The notes under the pieces are model-generated. The model was not told the DNA's origin. It made no database searches and saw only the letters and a program-made list of their open reading frames with translations. A stretch of DNA of 64,000 nt from positions 62,001-126,000 of the forward strand of contig JAVKOQ010000104.1 in assembly GCA_031835245.1 (NCBI GenBank). The letters run 5' to 3'. The position numbers and the translations under genes were made by a program. Source of the stretch: Balamuthia mandrillaris (lineage: Eukaryota > Discosea > Longamoebia > Balamuthiidae). Positions within the stretch are counted from its first letter, which is position 1. The number at the start of each line of letters is the position of its first letter. Below, one piece after another: positions 18,370 to 28,447 of this stretch.

Positions 18370-18858
18370 CGCTTTAAGCCCATTTGAGCTGATCCTCCCT
18401 CCATTGGGACTGATGTGCTGGCCTGGTTGATCTTCCACCCACAGGCCAACCGTGAAAAGCTGCTGTAATGGAAACCTTTCAAATCAAATCCAATCTGCAT
18501 CTGGCAATCGTTTTCTTCGCCCATAACAGAAAAAGGAAAACAAAGCCAAACAAACAAAAAAGGTGTGTGATGGTTGTGTGTAGCTGTTTCTAGTTGAAAG
18601 AAAAAATTTAAAGAAGAAGACCTTGTTACAACCCAAGAAAAAGTAACGGTAACGTTATTGAAAAAAAAAGGCGGGAACAAAAAGAAAAGTATGGCGGGCA
18701 AGAATGGTGAGAGGAATAACCGTTGACCAAGGATACAGCATGCTTTCAATTCCTGACAGTTTCTTTTACAAATCGCTATTCCTTCCTGCTACAAAGAGAA
18801 ACACAGCAGCAAACGCCCTACGGCAGAGTTAATTAAGCAATTCATGTCACCCCAATAG
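18370..18858. other. Intergenic; possible first exon of the MULE gene, not resolved
   Basis: A minus-strand frame beginning at an ATG near 18524 (MGEENDCQMQIGFDLK) ends at a possible GTTTCC donor. Its phase does not fit the MULE exon starting at 18364, so I leave it unassigned. GGCGGGAA at 18670 resembles an E2F site. Confidence 0.3.
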
Positions 18859-20550
18859 CCGGGACTCCTTTTACCCGAGGGTGGAATTTTACCGCGTGGG
18901 CTTCATGGTCGGGTGGGATATCTACCATTTTTCAAGCGGAAGAGGCAAACGGCCGTTCGCTTGAGCGCTGTGTGCCGTCGCTTCCATCGGCTGATCCATC
19001 AAGACCCCGCGCTCCTTGGCTTGTGTCAGCGCTTCCGTCCGGAGAGTGGTTTCAAGCAAACCAGCATACCTGTTGGTGTTCCTGCCCAGCACCTTGTTGT
19101 CGCAGCCACAAACAAACAGATGATAAACGAGCACAAGCTCCTTGTTTTCGGCGGATCTAACAGATCTTCTACCGTGAGCTTCATTTCACTGGCTTCCACG
19201 CGCCAGGTTGAAGTGGTGGTGCACTTCCCGGACAAGGAAAAGCATTTGCTGGACATTACCACCGCCTCCAAGATTCTTCTCGCCTTGCTGCAAACCCTTC
19301 GTCTCAGCGCTATCGAAAACTACATCAACCCAACAAAAGGCCAACTCGTTGTGTTTGACGCCGCACCGGGGGAAGTCATTCAGCCAGGAGAACAAAGGGA
19401 GGCCTTCTTCAGCCACACCGGAGCGCCTTTCAAACTGTCACTCCAACGGGATCAGCCTGTTAAGACCCACGTTTACCCGCACTTCTGGTTGGTCGGTGTT
19501 CCAGTCCAGCTCGGGTGCCTGCCAGGCAAGGGCCACAAAGCCTCCGACCAAGTGATCGACACCCTGTTGAACAACGATGGCCAAAGGATCACCAACGCCA
19601 TTCCCAAGGAACTAGGCAGAGTCACACTGCAGACGAAAGTTTTGCCAGAGATAGGAGGTTCCATCATACATCACAGCCCACCTCCGTCTTCATGGTACGA
19701 GAGAGCGTTTGTTCCTCCATCTACAGGGGTTCGAGGATTGTGTTTGCTGGATGAGAGTGGAACACATGACCGCTTCTTTGTCTATGGAGGATATGGCCCG
19801 TACGGACAAGTCTTTTGTTGGAACGTGGAAGAAGCCCAGTGGGATCATAATTACCGCATCCCCGAAGCTCCCTCGCCTAAAGCGCAAAAGAGAAGAGAAT
19901 CTTCACAAGAGCAAGCAGCACCTACAAGCGGTTGGACGCCAGAATGTAGGGAGGGTCATTCCATGGTGGCGATAGCAGGGAGGTATTTGTGGATATTTGG
20001 AGGCAGAGACCGTCACTATGAGTTTCTAAACGACTTGGTGGTGTTTGATACGCGCACTTTGACGTGGAGAGAAGTGGAAGCCAAGAATCCTCCTTTAGCT
20101 CGTGCTTACCACACTGCCACCGTTTGGAAGGACAAGATTTTCGTGTTTGGCGGCGTTGGAAAAGAGGAAGAGAAGATGCTGAATGATGTGCATGTGTTTG
20201 ACACCAAGGATGAAGACGCGGGTTGGCAACGACTAGAGACCAGAGGACACTCCATCCCGAAGCCGCGCGCACACCATGCTGCTTCTATGTTGCACGGGTT
20301 CATGTTTGTGACGGGCGGCAAATGCCGCGGTGAACACAGCTTCCAGTCCTTTTCCGATTGTTTCGCTCTGGATCTGCAGAGCCGCGAGTGGATACAAATA
20401 CCCTCTCCCTTCAAGGACGGTATATTTGGGCATGACCAGGTGGTCATTGACGAGAGCATACACATAGTGGGAGGATTTCTGGACATCACCAGAAGAGGGC
20501 GTAATGTGTACAACACACAAACCATCGTGCTTCAGCCTAATTTTGAATAA
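18859..20550 (+). CDS. F-box/kelch-repeat protein, 5' end unresolved
   Basis: The open frame runs from a TAG at 18856 to the stop at 20550 with no in-frame ATG before the F-box, so a 5' exon is missing or lost. An AG at 18857-18858 could be the acceptor. The F-box reads ILPRGLHGRVGYLPFF then VRLSAVCRRFHRLIHQD, the usual LP...L....L and LSxVCxxFxxLIxD pattern. After a middle region of unknown fold, kelch repeats begin near residue 280: RFFVYGGYGPYG, GHSMVAIAGRYLWIFGG, RAYHTATVWKDKIFVFGG, AHHAASMLHGFMFVTGG and HDQVVIDESIHIVGG, about five blades. F-box/kelch proteins are substrate receptors of SCF ubiquitin ligases. Its left end abuts the candidate right terminus of the MULE element, so 5' truncation by insertion is possible. 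Confidence 0.8.
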   Translation, partial: PGLLLPEGGILPRGLHGRVGYLPFFKRKRQTAVRLSAVCRRFHRLIHQDPALLGLCQRFRPESGFKQTSIPVGVPAQHLVVAATNKQMINEHKLLVFGGSNRSSTVSFISLASTRQVEVVVHFPDKEKHLLDITTASKILLALLQTLRLSAIENYINPTKGQLVVFDAAPGEVIQPGEQREAFFSHTGAPFKLSLQRDQPVKTHVYPHFWLVGVPVQLGCLPGKGHKASDQVIDTLLNNDGQRITNAIPKELGRVTLQTKVLPEIGGSIIHHSPPPSSWYERAFVPPSTGVRGLCLLDESGTHDRFFVYGGYGPYGQVFCWNVEEAQWDHNYRIPEAPSPKAQKRRESSQEQAAPTSGWTPECREGHSMVAIAGRYLWIFGGRDRHYEFLNDLVVFDTRTLTWREVEAKNPPLARAYHTATVWKDKIFVFGGVGKEEEKMLNDVHVFDTKDEDAGWQRLETRGHSIPKPRAHHAASMLHGFMFVTGGKCRGEHSFQSFSDCFALDLQSREWIQIPSPFKDGIFGHDQVVIDESIHIVGGFLDITRRGRNVYNTQTIVLQPNFE

Positions 20551-20616
20551 CACTACCGCTGGTGTGTCGTTCCTTTTGTTCTCCTTGAAAAAAAATGTGG
20601 TGCACTATCTTTCACA

Positions 20617-21342
20617 TCAACAAATGTTCTTCAGGAGTGGCCGCGTAAGCTCGGAGAGGCGTTGTCTCTGCGCTCCTACTTCATCAAAGTTTGACGGCTG
20701 CAACCAGGTTTCCAGTGCCTCGCTGATCATCGACCACTCCTTGTCTATCGCGGCATACCACGCCGTGTCCCTGTTGCGACCTTTGTAGACTGTGTGTTGG
20801 CGAAAGATGCCCTCGAAGGAGAGGCCGAGGCGCTGGGCGGCAGCCCGTGAGGGCGCGTTGAGAGCATCGCACTTCCACTCCAACCTCCTGTAGCCCAGGT
20901 CAAAGGCATGTCTCATCATCAGGTGGAAAGCCTCTGTGGCCAAAGTGGTGCGCTGCGCCAAAGGTGAGAAACGAACGTGGCCTATCTCGATGCCGCCTGC
21001 TGAAGGAGTTATCCGCAAGTAGCTGAGCAAGCCAACCGGTTTACCTTCTTGTTTGGAAGTATCCATTATGACGTAGAAGAGTGGATCAGAGGACCTGGCT
21101 TGCGCTTCCAGCCAGCCCATGTACTCTTGCAACGTCTCGAAAGGGCCGTAAGGGAGGTACGTCCAACCGGCTCCTGAAGTGTCCAGGGCGTTTGCGTCAA
21201 ACAGGGCTGGGCCATGGGTCTGTGCGTCCAATTTCTCCAGGCGGCAATACCGGCCTGTGAGCGTTGCCCCAGAAGGTACCGGTGGCGGCGACCATCCTGA
21301 CACGTCATAACTTACGGGCAGCCGACCTTCTTCTTGCTGCAT
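20617..21342 (-). CDS. GNAT-family acetyltransferase (RimJ/RimL-like)
   Basis: This single exon of 241 residues has an N-terminal segment LTGRYCRLEKLDAQTHGPAL, typical of the RimJ/RimL/YdaF branch. The acetyl-CoA part contains FYVIMDTSKQEGKPVGLLSY, GGIEIGHVRFSPLAQRTTLA, ATEAFHLMMRHAFDLGYRRL and CDALNAPSRAAAQRLGLSFE, followed by GIFRQHTVYKGRNRDTAWYA. These are the canonical motifs A and B of the family (E..H..F.......ATEA, and N..S...eklGF..EG). The substrate cannot be read from sequence. The C-terminus ends KNIC. It lies head-to-head with a second, unrelated GNAT gene, with about 150 bp between starts. Confidence 0.85.
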   Translation of the reverse strand: MQQEEGRLPVSYDVSGWSPPPVPSGATLTGRYCRLEKLDAQTHGPALFDANALDTSGAGWTYLPYGPFETLQEYMGWLEAQARSSDPLFYVIMDTSKQEGKPVGLLSYLRITPSAGGIEIGHVRFSPLAQRTTLATEAFHLMMRHAFDLGYRRLEWKCDALNAPSRAAAQRLGLSFEGIFRQHTVYKGRNRDTAWYAAIDKEWSMISEALETWLQPSNFDEVGAQRQRLSELTRPLLKNIC

Positions 21343-21492
21343 CGTTACCTCTTCCTTCTCCTTTGTTTTTTTTTTAATCCTTCGGTTTTTTTTAAAGAAA
21401 AAAAAAATGTGTTGATAGGATCGACCAATTGGATATCAAAGAATGAACTCGATCTTCATGACGTCGTGAACGAGAGAAGAGAAATCAAACAA

Positions 21493-22025
21493 ATGGCCGA
21501 CAAGAAGAAGAAAGGCAGCAAGGAGCAGCCTGCCGTTGTGGTCCATCTGCCCCGTGAGCGCAAGTTTGCCATTAACTTCTCGGACGGAGGTACGTGTTGT
21601 TATCATCTTCAAGCAATGAATGGAGGGCCTACTCACATTTGTCGGAAAGAACAAGCTGTGCTTGAGTACTCGGAAGATAAGGACGGCGTCTTGGACTACT
21701 ACCATACCTTCACGCCGCCCAGCAAGAGGGGCCAAGGCATCGCTGCCAAACTAGCTACGGTATGTCATTTGCTTTCTTCCTCCCCCTCCTCCTCCTCGTC
21801 TTTTCTTCTACTTCTTTTTTCTTCTGTTTTTTTCTTCTTCTTGTTCTGCTTCTGCTTCTACTTCTGCTTCTGCTTCTTCTCCCTCACCGTTGTTATCGTT
21901 TTCTTTGGAAAAAGGCTGCGTTTGACTACGCGAAAGAGAACGATCGAAAGATGAGACCGTCGTGTTGGTACCTTCGTGACAACTTCCTGCCAGAACATCC
22001 TGAATACAAAGACAACGTCGTTTAA
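21493..22025 (+). CDS. NATD1-like short GNAT protein
   Basis: There are three exons, 21493-21589, 21650-21759 and 21915-22025, giving 105 residues; phases agree (1, 0). The order HLPRERKFAINFSDG, LEYSEDKDGVLDYYHTF, PPSKRGQGIAAKLA, AAFDYAKENDRKMRPSCWYL matches NATD1/YjdJ-type minimal acetyltransferases. In these, a Gly-rich RGxGIA loop holds acetyl-CoA and the CWY element closes the fold. An upstream in-frame ATG in the leader (21334) would add a hydrophobic stretch across an A/T-rich leader, so I prefer the start at 21493. Intron 2 is CT-rich on the coding strand. Confidence 0.8.
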
Positions 22026-22243
22026 AGGCGTCTCTCCTCTCTCTTCCTTTGCTTCAACTTTTTTTTTGTTTATTTCAACTTGTTTCTTTCACTTTACACA
22101 CATACAGAACTTTACGCTTTCCCTTTTCGTTCTTGTTCTTCTTCTTCTTATTCTTCTTCTTTTTTCTTCGTCTTCTTCTTGTTCTTTCTTCTTTATTCGT
22201 TCTTTTTCTTGTTCTTCTTCCTCTTCTACTCTTTCTGTATATC

Positions 22244-23636
22244 TTACAATGGAATAGTTACAAAAACGTCCACGTTTCCACTTTCTGCAGCTTCCGTTTC
22301 TTTTTCGCTCGTTGCCTCGTCTTCCTCATCACTATCATGCACAACTTCTCCTTCTTCATCGTTATCCTCATCACCTGCTTCTTCTTCACCCCCTTCCTCC
22401 TCACCTTCTGCCGGTTCATCTTCTTCCTGCATCTGCTTCTTCCACTCTTTCCTCCACGTTTGTTGTTGCTGTTGTTGCCACTGCCTCTGCTTCGCTTTGC
22501 TCAACAATCTCTCTCGTTGCAGCTCCAACATGTTAACATACGGACCCATCGACAACTCTGATGATGTCGCTTCTTCCTCTTCTTGTTCTGGCGAAGGACT
22601 CAACAATCCATCTCTCAAGAACAAGTCAGTAACCGTTTCTTTCTTCTCCTCTCTCCTATTAGTTGACCTTTCTTCGCAGCTTCTCGCTCCACTTTCTATC
22701 ATCACCGAAGTCTTTCTTCTCTCTTTACTTTTTCTTCTCTCTTCATGTCTACTTCCACTCCGTCTTCTTGTGCTTCTGCTTTTTCTTATTCCTTCCTCCT
22801 CTTCTTCCTGCTCTTCATTTTCTTCTTGTCTATTTCCCCAAAAGGCTCTTCGTGGAGAGCTTGGAGTTGAAGAGGTGAGCGTTAAAGATGAGAAGGTTGG
22901 AAAAAGAGGAGAGGCCGATGAAGGATTGTTGTTGTTCGAGTTTGAAGGAGATGAGAGTAACATCAATGGAAGAAGAGAAGCTAGAGAAGTTTCGGTGTTG
23001 TTCGAGTTGGATGTTGTGTTGGAGAAGGAAGCAGAGAGGGTCCCAGGGCAAGAGAAAGATCTCTCTCTTATACCTGAAGAATCCAACAGTTCTGTTCTTC
23101 GTTGAAGGGTGAAAGAAGTGTTGTCAGCAGACGGAGAAGAAGGGGAGAACGACAGAGACATATCGTCCGTCAGAGCGAAAGATCTTTCTCTCTTGTGGCA
23201 TTCTCTCCTGCTTTTGAGGTAACAGTCGCTGCATACGCGGTGCTCTGTGCCGTTGTTGGCTTTGACGGTGTGACTTGTGCAGTAACTACAGAAAATATCT
23301 GTGGTTTGAACGTCTCAGGTTTAAAAAAAAATAGCATGACGAAAGTAACTCATAAGCAAGAAACGTTGTTACGAACCTCCGCAACAACGACAATGGTGCT
23401 TTGTTACGACGAAAAGACAAAAAAAAAAGAAAGAAAGAAACAAAAGACTCAGTCAACAAAAAAAAACCAAACACAAGAAAATGGAGTTTTCATCTTCGAA
23501 AGATGAGAACAAAAGTATAAGAGAATGGGAAACATACCCGACGAATCAACAACGTGAACTTGACTCCACAAAACTGGCACGCCTGTCTCTCCTTGTCTGC
23601 CTTCCAGCGGGGAGACTCTGGGCTTAGGATTCGCAT
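22244..23636 (-). CDS. FYVE zinc-finger protein with a 22-nt microexon
   Basis: Exons 23636-23538 (33 codons), 23398-23377 (22 nt) and 23313-22244 give 396 residues. The FYVE finger is split over all three: PRWKADKERQACQFCGVKF and IRR in exon 1, HHCRCCG in the microexon, then IFCSYC and HRVCSDCYLKS in exon 3. This restores the eight Cys/His ligands and the RRHHCR basic patch that binds PI3P on endosomes. Spacing between the HHCRCCG and CSYC pairs is longer than usual. The rest is Ser/Asn-rich then Glu-rich with a coiled-coil segment (MLELQRERLLSKAKQRQW). It is probably an endosomal effector; its partner is unknown. A TATATAAAAG box sits 66 bp before the ATG. Confidence 0.8.
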
Positions 23637-23701
23637 GGCTGCCCTCCCACTTTTTCTCTCTTCCCCTTGTTGTTTTCTGCTCCTGTAATGCTCTTTCTTG
23701 G

Positions 23702-23711
23702 CTTTTATATA
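23702..23711 (-). promoter_or_regulatory. TATA box of the FYVE gene
   Basis: TATATAAAAG on the minus strand lies 66-75 bp upstream of the start codon at 23636. The same ten bases precede the membrane-protein gene at 47762. Confidence 0.6.
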
Positions 23712-23877
23712 AGCCCGAAAGGTAAAAGAAAAGAACAGATAACATAATAATTCCCTTCAACAGTTGTCAAGCACCTTAAATGGAAATTTTAATTAGCGTA
23801 AATTCCTAATTTGGTCAGAAATTGCTCGATATGGTATGATGACATCATCCAATTAATCTTATTTAGGAAAGTTGACG

Positions 23878-24104
23878 TCACTTTTGTTTGAGGGTGACCT
23901 TCTTGCCGGATCGCTCCACGGAGGAGATCTGCTTCAGCTGTGCATCGAAAACCTCGGCCAGTTGGCTCTTTGCTTGTGCCAGCAACTCGCTCACAACTTC
24001 TTTCTTCAGCTGCTTCGCCGACATCGAACGTTCCGGCGCCTTTTAACAGAAAACAAAAAAGGAGGTAAACATTGAGGTAACAAGCCAACACAAAATGAAG
24101 GAAA

Positions 24105-24143
<39 letters not shown>

Positions 24144-24152
24144 AAGAGAGAC

Positions 24153-24187
<35 letters not shown>

Positions 24188-24243
24188 CAGAGACAGAGAC
24201 AGAGACAGAGACAGAGACAGACGACAGAGACAGAGACAGAGAC

Positions 24244-24290
<47 letters not shown>

Positions 24291-25002
24291 CAGAGAGACA
24301 GAGACAGAGACAGAGACAGAGACAGAGACAGAGACAGAGACAGAGCACAAAGAATGACAAACCTTCTTTAAGGTCTCTTGAATAGCGGTCGCCCAATCCA
24401 ATCGTAACTCAGCAGTGGCATCGGACGCGCCGTTGGATGCATCGTGTCCATTGGTTTCCTCTTGTCCGGTTTTTTGCTTCTTGCTCTTCTTTTTCTTCTT
24501 ATTTTCTGTGGTTGCCTCATCCTTTTGCTTCTTCTTCTTTTTCTTTTTCTTCTCTTCTTTGCCTTGTTGCGCTTCTTCGTTTTCCGTATCGCGCTTTCTC
24601 TTATTGTCCTTTTTCTTCTTGTCAGTCACTTCACTGTCGTTTCCTTTATCGTTCGTTTCAGATTCTTTCTTGTCTTTCTCTTCTTTTTCGGCAGCAGCAT
24701 TCTTTTGTTCTTCCTCTTTCGCCTTTTTCTGCTCTTGTTGTCTTTGTTGTCTCAACTGCTTTTGTTTTTGTTCCCATTGTTCCTTCTCCGTCATCGGTCG
24801 CTTTTGTCCATTTTGCTGATTTCCCTTTTGCCAAAAGAGAAGAACAGCGAGGAAGAAGAGAAAAGTACGAGAGAGAACAAGAGATCGAGAGCGTGAGAAA
24901 GAGCGTGAGAGCGAGAGAGAACGAGAGAGAGAGAACAAGAAAGCGCGAGCGAGAAAAGAGTGTGAGAGAGAGGGAGCGAGAGAGAGAAAGAGACAGAGAG
25001 AC

Positions 25003-25059
<57 letters not shown>

Positions 25060-25457
25060 AGAAAAAGCATCGCATACCTTCTTACCACGGTAGAGGGCTC
25101 CTTGGTATTTTTCGGCTTCGGAAATGCAGGTGGTGTGCGTCTCAAAGTCACGACCGTAAAAGTGTTGGAGACAGTCAAGGCAACTCACTGACTGCGAACG
25201 ACAACTTTTTTCACAAAAATCAAAAGATCAAACAACCAGTGTGAGAGGAGAGTTCACTCTGCGCGAAAAAAGGTGCAAAAACATCAATCAACGGATGTCG
25301 GAAGAAAAAAATTACCTCCGCATGTGATTAGCAACTTGGCGCTTCTTGTAAATAGCGCCACTGGTTTTTTTTGGTAAAATAGTGAACTTAGCGTTAGTGC
25401 GAGCGCGGTGGCCAACAAACGATCCACGTACCATTCATCGCAGGAGAAGTTGACCAT
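23878..25457 (-). CDS. LYAR: LYAR-type nucleolar zinc-finger protein
   Basis: There are five exons: 25457-25432 (26 nt), 25360-25316 (45 nt), 25204-25078, 24824-24363 and 24039-23878. The phases close, giving 273 residues. The joined N-terminus reads [50 protein letters not shown], which is the paired LYAR zinc finger (CxxC..H..C and CxxC..H..C). The middle is a Lys/Glu-rich nuclear/nucleolar region ([19 protein letters not shown]). The C-terminal exon ([20 protein letters not shown] and [14 protein letters not shown]) matches the conserved end of plant and animal LYAR. The family acts in rRNA processing and ribosome biogenesis. The stop codon lies inside a TGACGTCA palindrome. Introns 3 and 4 are filled with GA repeats on the plus strand. 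Confidence 0.85.
24108..24345 (-). repeat. GA/CAGAGA microsatellite in LYAR intron 4
   Basis: Mixed GAGAGA and GACAGA units fill most of the last intron of LYAR. On the coding strand this is CT/CTCTGT, that is, a polypyrimidine tract. A second block of the same type lies at 24985-25055 in intron 3. Confidence 0.9.
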
Positions 25458-25459
25458 CT

Positions 25460-25795
25460 TTTGTTTGTTTGTTTGTTTCGCTGCTTCTGCGCTTTTTCTT
25501 CTTTTCTTCTTTTCTACTTTTTTCTTGTAGTTTGTCGACAGAAAAACATGTCTACAAAAACCCTTATTATTGTCGACGGAGTGTGACATCAGCCAATTAA
25601 ACGAAGAAAGTCGAATGAAATTGTTTAAACCACCGTTAACGCATTCGCAAAACAGAAACTGCCACGCTCTGTGATCATATTTCGTTTGGTTTTTCTGTGT
25701 ACTCGGCACAACACTCACAACCACTTGGGCATTCGGTATGTGTGTCTCTCATGATTCCTTCTCCCTCCGATCTGGATTGCATCTTACAACCAGTA
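25460..25795. other. Intergenic between LYAR and the right inverted-repeat arm
   Basis: Contains GTTTGTTTGTTTGTTT (25468) and the LYAR leader. No coding potential is recognised. Confidence 0.5.
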
Positions 25796-25799
25796 TGAC

Positions 25800-27145
25800 T
25801 GCAGGCGAACGTAGGGCTATCATGTTTTGTCCTAGTTCTATGTTCTGTAGATCCCCCACCCTCCCCGCACCCTCTCCATCCCCCGACTTCACATCCTCCA
25901 GTGCCGCTTACCCCCGACCACCTATGCGTACTTCTCTCAAAGTTCTCCAGGAGGCCGTCGGGGAGAAGAAAAGGAGAGCAGATGGTGACGAACGGAGGAT
26001 TTCCCTCCCCTCCCCCAAAACCTTCCACACCTGACTTTGCTTTCGAGAGGTCTGCAAACACAAAAAGCTTCCGCACCTGACCTCCAAAACCTTCCACAAC
26101 TGACCGCCGGCGCAAAACCTGTGCCGGTCGCCGAAGAAAATAATATGGCCGAAGAACCAATGGCGTTACATTCCGGCTCGGGAAGGTTTTTTGAAGTTCA
26201 TTTCCAAAAAAAGGTTGTGGCGGCGGTTCTCTAAACACCCGATGCAGCCTTTTTATATTTTTGTTCGGGTTTGTTGTGAGATCATCTGTCTCTTTTGTCC
26301 AACCAGCAAGTGAGACAACAAACAGCATAAGCAAATACTCCCTCTCTCCTCACAGAGACAAAATGGTAAAAGTGGTGATTGTGTTCCACTCTTTCTACAC
26401 CCATGCCTGGGTGATGGCCCAGGCCATCGCGGAGGGCGCCAAGCAGGTGGTGGGCGTGGAGGTGGAGATCTACCAGGTCTCCGAAACCGTGCCCCCCGAG
26501 GTGCTGGACAAGATGGGCGCCACCGGAGCCAAGCAGGCCATGAAGGACGTGCCTTTCATCGACTCCGACCGCGAGAAAATGATTGAGATCCTTTCGAGCG
26601 CCGATGCCCTCATCATTGGCGGTGGTACCCGTTTCGGTGTTATCAGTGCCCAGCTCAAGACCTTTCTGGACTCCTTGTCAGGCCTCTTCATCTCTAACGG
26701 CCTGGTGGGCAAGGTGGCCAGCGCCTTCACGGGCACTGCCTCTCAGCACGGCGGCAACGAGATGACGCTCTTCTCCTTGATCGTCCCCTTGCTGCACCTG
26801 GGCTTGGTCTACGCGGGCTTGCCCTACACATGCAACGAGCAGCGGAGCATGGAGGAGATCACGGGAGGCAGCCCCTACGGCTCCACCTACATCACCGGCG
26901 CGGATGGCAGCCGTCCAGTCAGCGAGAACGAGAAGGCCTGCGGCAGGGCTCAGGGCAAGCACGTAGCCGAGCTGGCTGCTAAGCTCAAGAAGGGAAGTCA
27001 GTAAACAGAAACGCTGGTCATTCTCTTCACCTTATCTTTTGTTCTCCTTTGAACCAGAAATGATTACAAAACGGTGGTAACCAACAAAACGGCGTTGTTG
27101 TCATTCTGTCCACGTTGATGGTAGCCAGGCCTTCTTCGTGCGGCC
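25800..27145 (-). repeat. Right arm of the large inverted duplication (WrbA locus)
   Basis: Reverse complement of about 13745-15010. Shared landmarks: AGGTTGTGGCGGCGGTTC (26212), the gene, CAGTAAACAGAAACGCTGGTC just after the stop, and AAAACGGCGTTGTTGTCATT at 27089. Confidence 0.85.
26363..27004 (+). CDS. WrbA-type NAD(P)H:quinone oxidoreductase, copy 2
   Basis: This intronless gene of 213 residues is the inverted paralogue of the gene at 13888-14529, with the same motifs: GGGTRFGVISAQLKTFLD, TGTASQHGGNE, GGSPYGSTYITGADGSR. Most differences lie in residues 20-30, 93-111 and 155-161, around the flavin-site loop SGLFISNG versus GGLWATNG. The other copies of the fold-determining segments are unchanged. 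Both copies read through without defects, so both are presumably active. The flanks share a T/A-rich TATA-like block about 110 bp upstream. Confidence 0.9.
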   Translation: MVKVVIVFHSFYTHAWVMAQAIAEGAKQVVGVEVEIYQVSETVPPEVLDKMGATGAKQAMKDVPFIDSDREKMIEILSSADALIIGGGTRFGVISAQLKTFLDSLSGLFISNGLVGKVASAFTGTASQHGGNEMTLFSLIVPLLHLGLVYAGLPYTCNEQRSMEEITGGSPYGSTYITGADGSRPVSENEKACGRAQGKHVAELAAKLKKGSQ

Positions 27146-27262
27146 GTAAATTCTTTGTTAATTAATTAAACGACTGCATTGTTTTTGTTTTTTGTTTTTT
27201 TTTGTTTTTTTTTAAAATGTGAAGAGCTCTTTTTCGTTTTTTTACAACTTTTTGGTTCAGAT

Positions 27263-28398
27263 CTACAAGGAACATGATAAATAAAAGGATGCAGGGTAGG
27301 CAAAAGCCCGTGATTTAGGAACATACCACAGCGAGGGAGGTGTTTTGATGGCCTGCTCATCGCGTCCTGCCATTTCTGTGGGTGGTGAGGATAACGGCGT
27401 TGGTGGTGTATCGGCAACAGGCGATGAAACGTCAGTAGGTTCGGCAAATTTCTCGTTGATGGAATGCAGAGGTTTTGGAAGTTCTGTTGCTGTTTTTGTT
27501 GAAGTAGTTGGTATGGATATCTGTGGTGTTTGTGGCGGCGACAGGAGTGCTGAGGTTGAAATTGGTGTTGGCGGAGGGGTTGCTACGGTTGCAATTGGTG
27601 TTGGTGGTGGCAATAGGGGTATTGAGGTTGGAATTGGCGTTGTTGGTGGCAGTACTGGTGCTATTAGCGTTAGTGTAGTTGGTGTTATTGCTGTAAATAC
27701 AGCGGTTGTTAACTGCTGGAAAGCCTTTGCTACTGTTGTGGGTGTTGTAGGCACTGATGGGGTGGTCATTGTTATCACTTCTGTATTTGTTAGAGTAGTT
27801 GGTATGGGAGCAGTTATTTCTGTGCTTGCTGGTGTTGTAGGAGGTTCCTGTTTGGGATCCACGCCAGTTGTGGAAACAGGCTGTTCGGGTTGGAGAGTCC
27901 GCGAGAGGTTTTCTACTTCGTGGTGTCCCATCGTTCCTGAACCTGTCGGTTTGATCTTCTTGCTGTTTTGTTGCCCATTTTCGCTCCTATTTTCTTTCTC
28001 CTTCTCTCTTGTCCTCCGTTTCCGCTTTCCTTTTCCTATGCAATCCCCAGGGTTGCCATGGCGTTTGTGATGAAGCTTCAAACCGACGGAGCTCTTAAAC
28101 TCTTGTTTGCAGTGCTCACACACCACCGAACGGTTCTCTTCGTGAGTTTTCATGTGGCACGCCAGGTTAGCTTGTGAGATGAAGCTGCTCTTACATCCAG
28201 GGAACTCGCATTTGAGGGTGCGCTTGGGGTTGTGATTCTGTGAGACGTGCCGTCGTAGGCCGGCCTTACTCGAGTACTGCTTTTGACATAAGGTGCAGAC
28301 GAACTTTGGCGCTTCTCCCTGTTGCTCTTGTTCCTCCGCCTTCTCCTCTTGTGGCGCTGGTAGAGTTGACGCTACGTCTCTTTGAATGAATGAGGGAG

Positions 28399-28447
<49 letters not shown>

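Noticed and set aside
24095-24385. Arg/Glu/Asp/Gln repeat ORF (RERDRDRE) on the plus strand
   Set aside because: Antisense of the LYAR intron microsatellite.
13745-27145. Whole inverted duplication read as one giant transposon (arms as TIRs of the MULE)
   Set aside because: The arms carry intact WrbA genes, do not end in clear terminal sequences, and the interior holds unrelated housekeeping genes such as LYAR. Shorter candidate TIRs lie much closer to the transposase.
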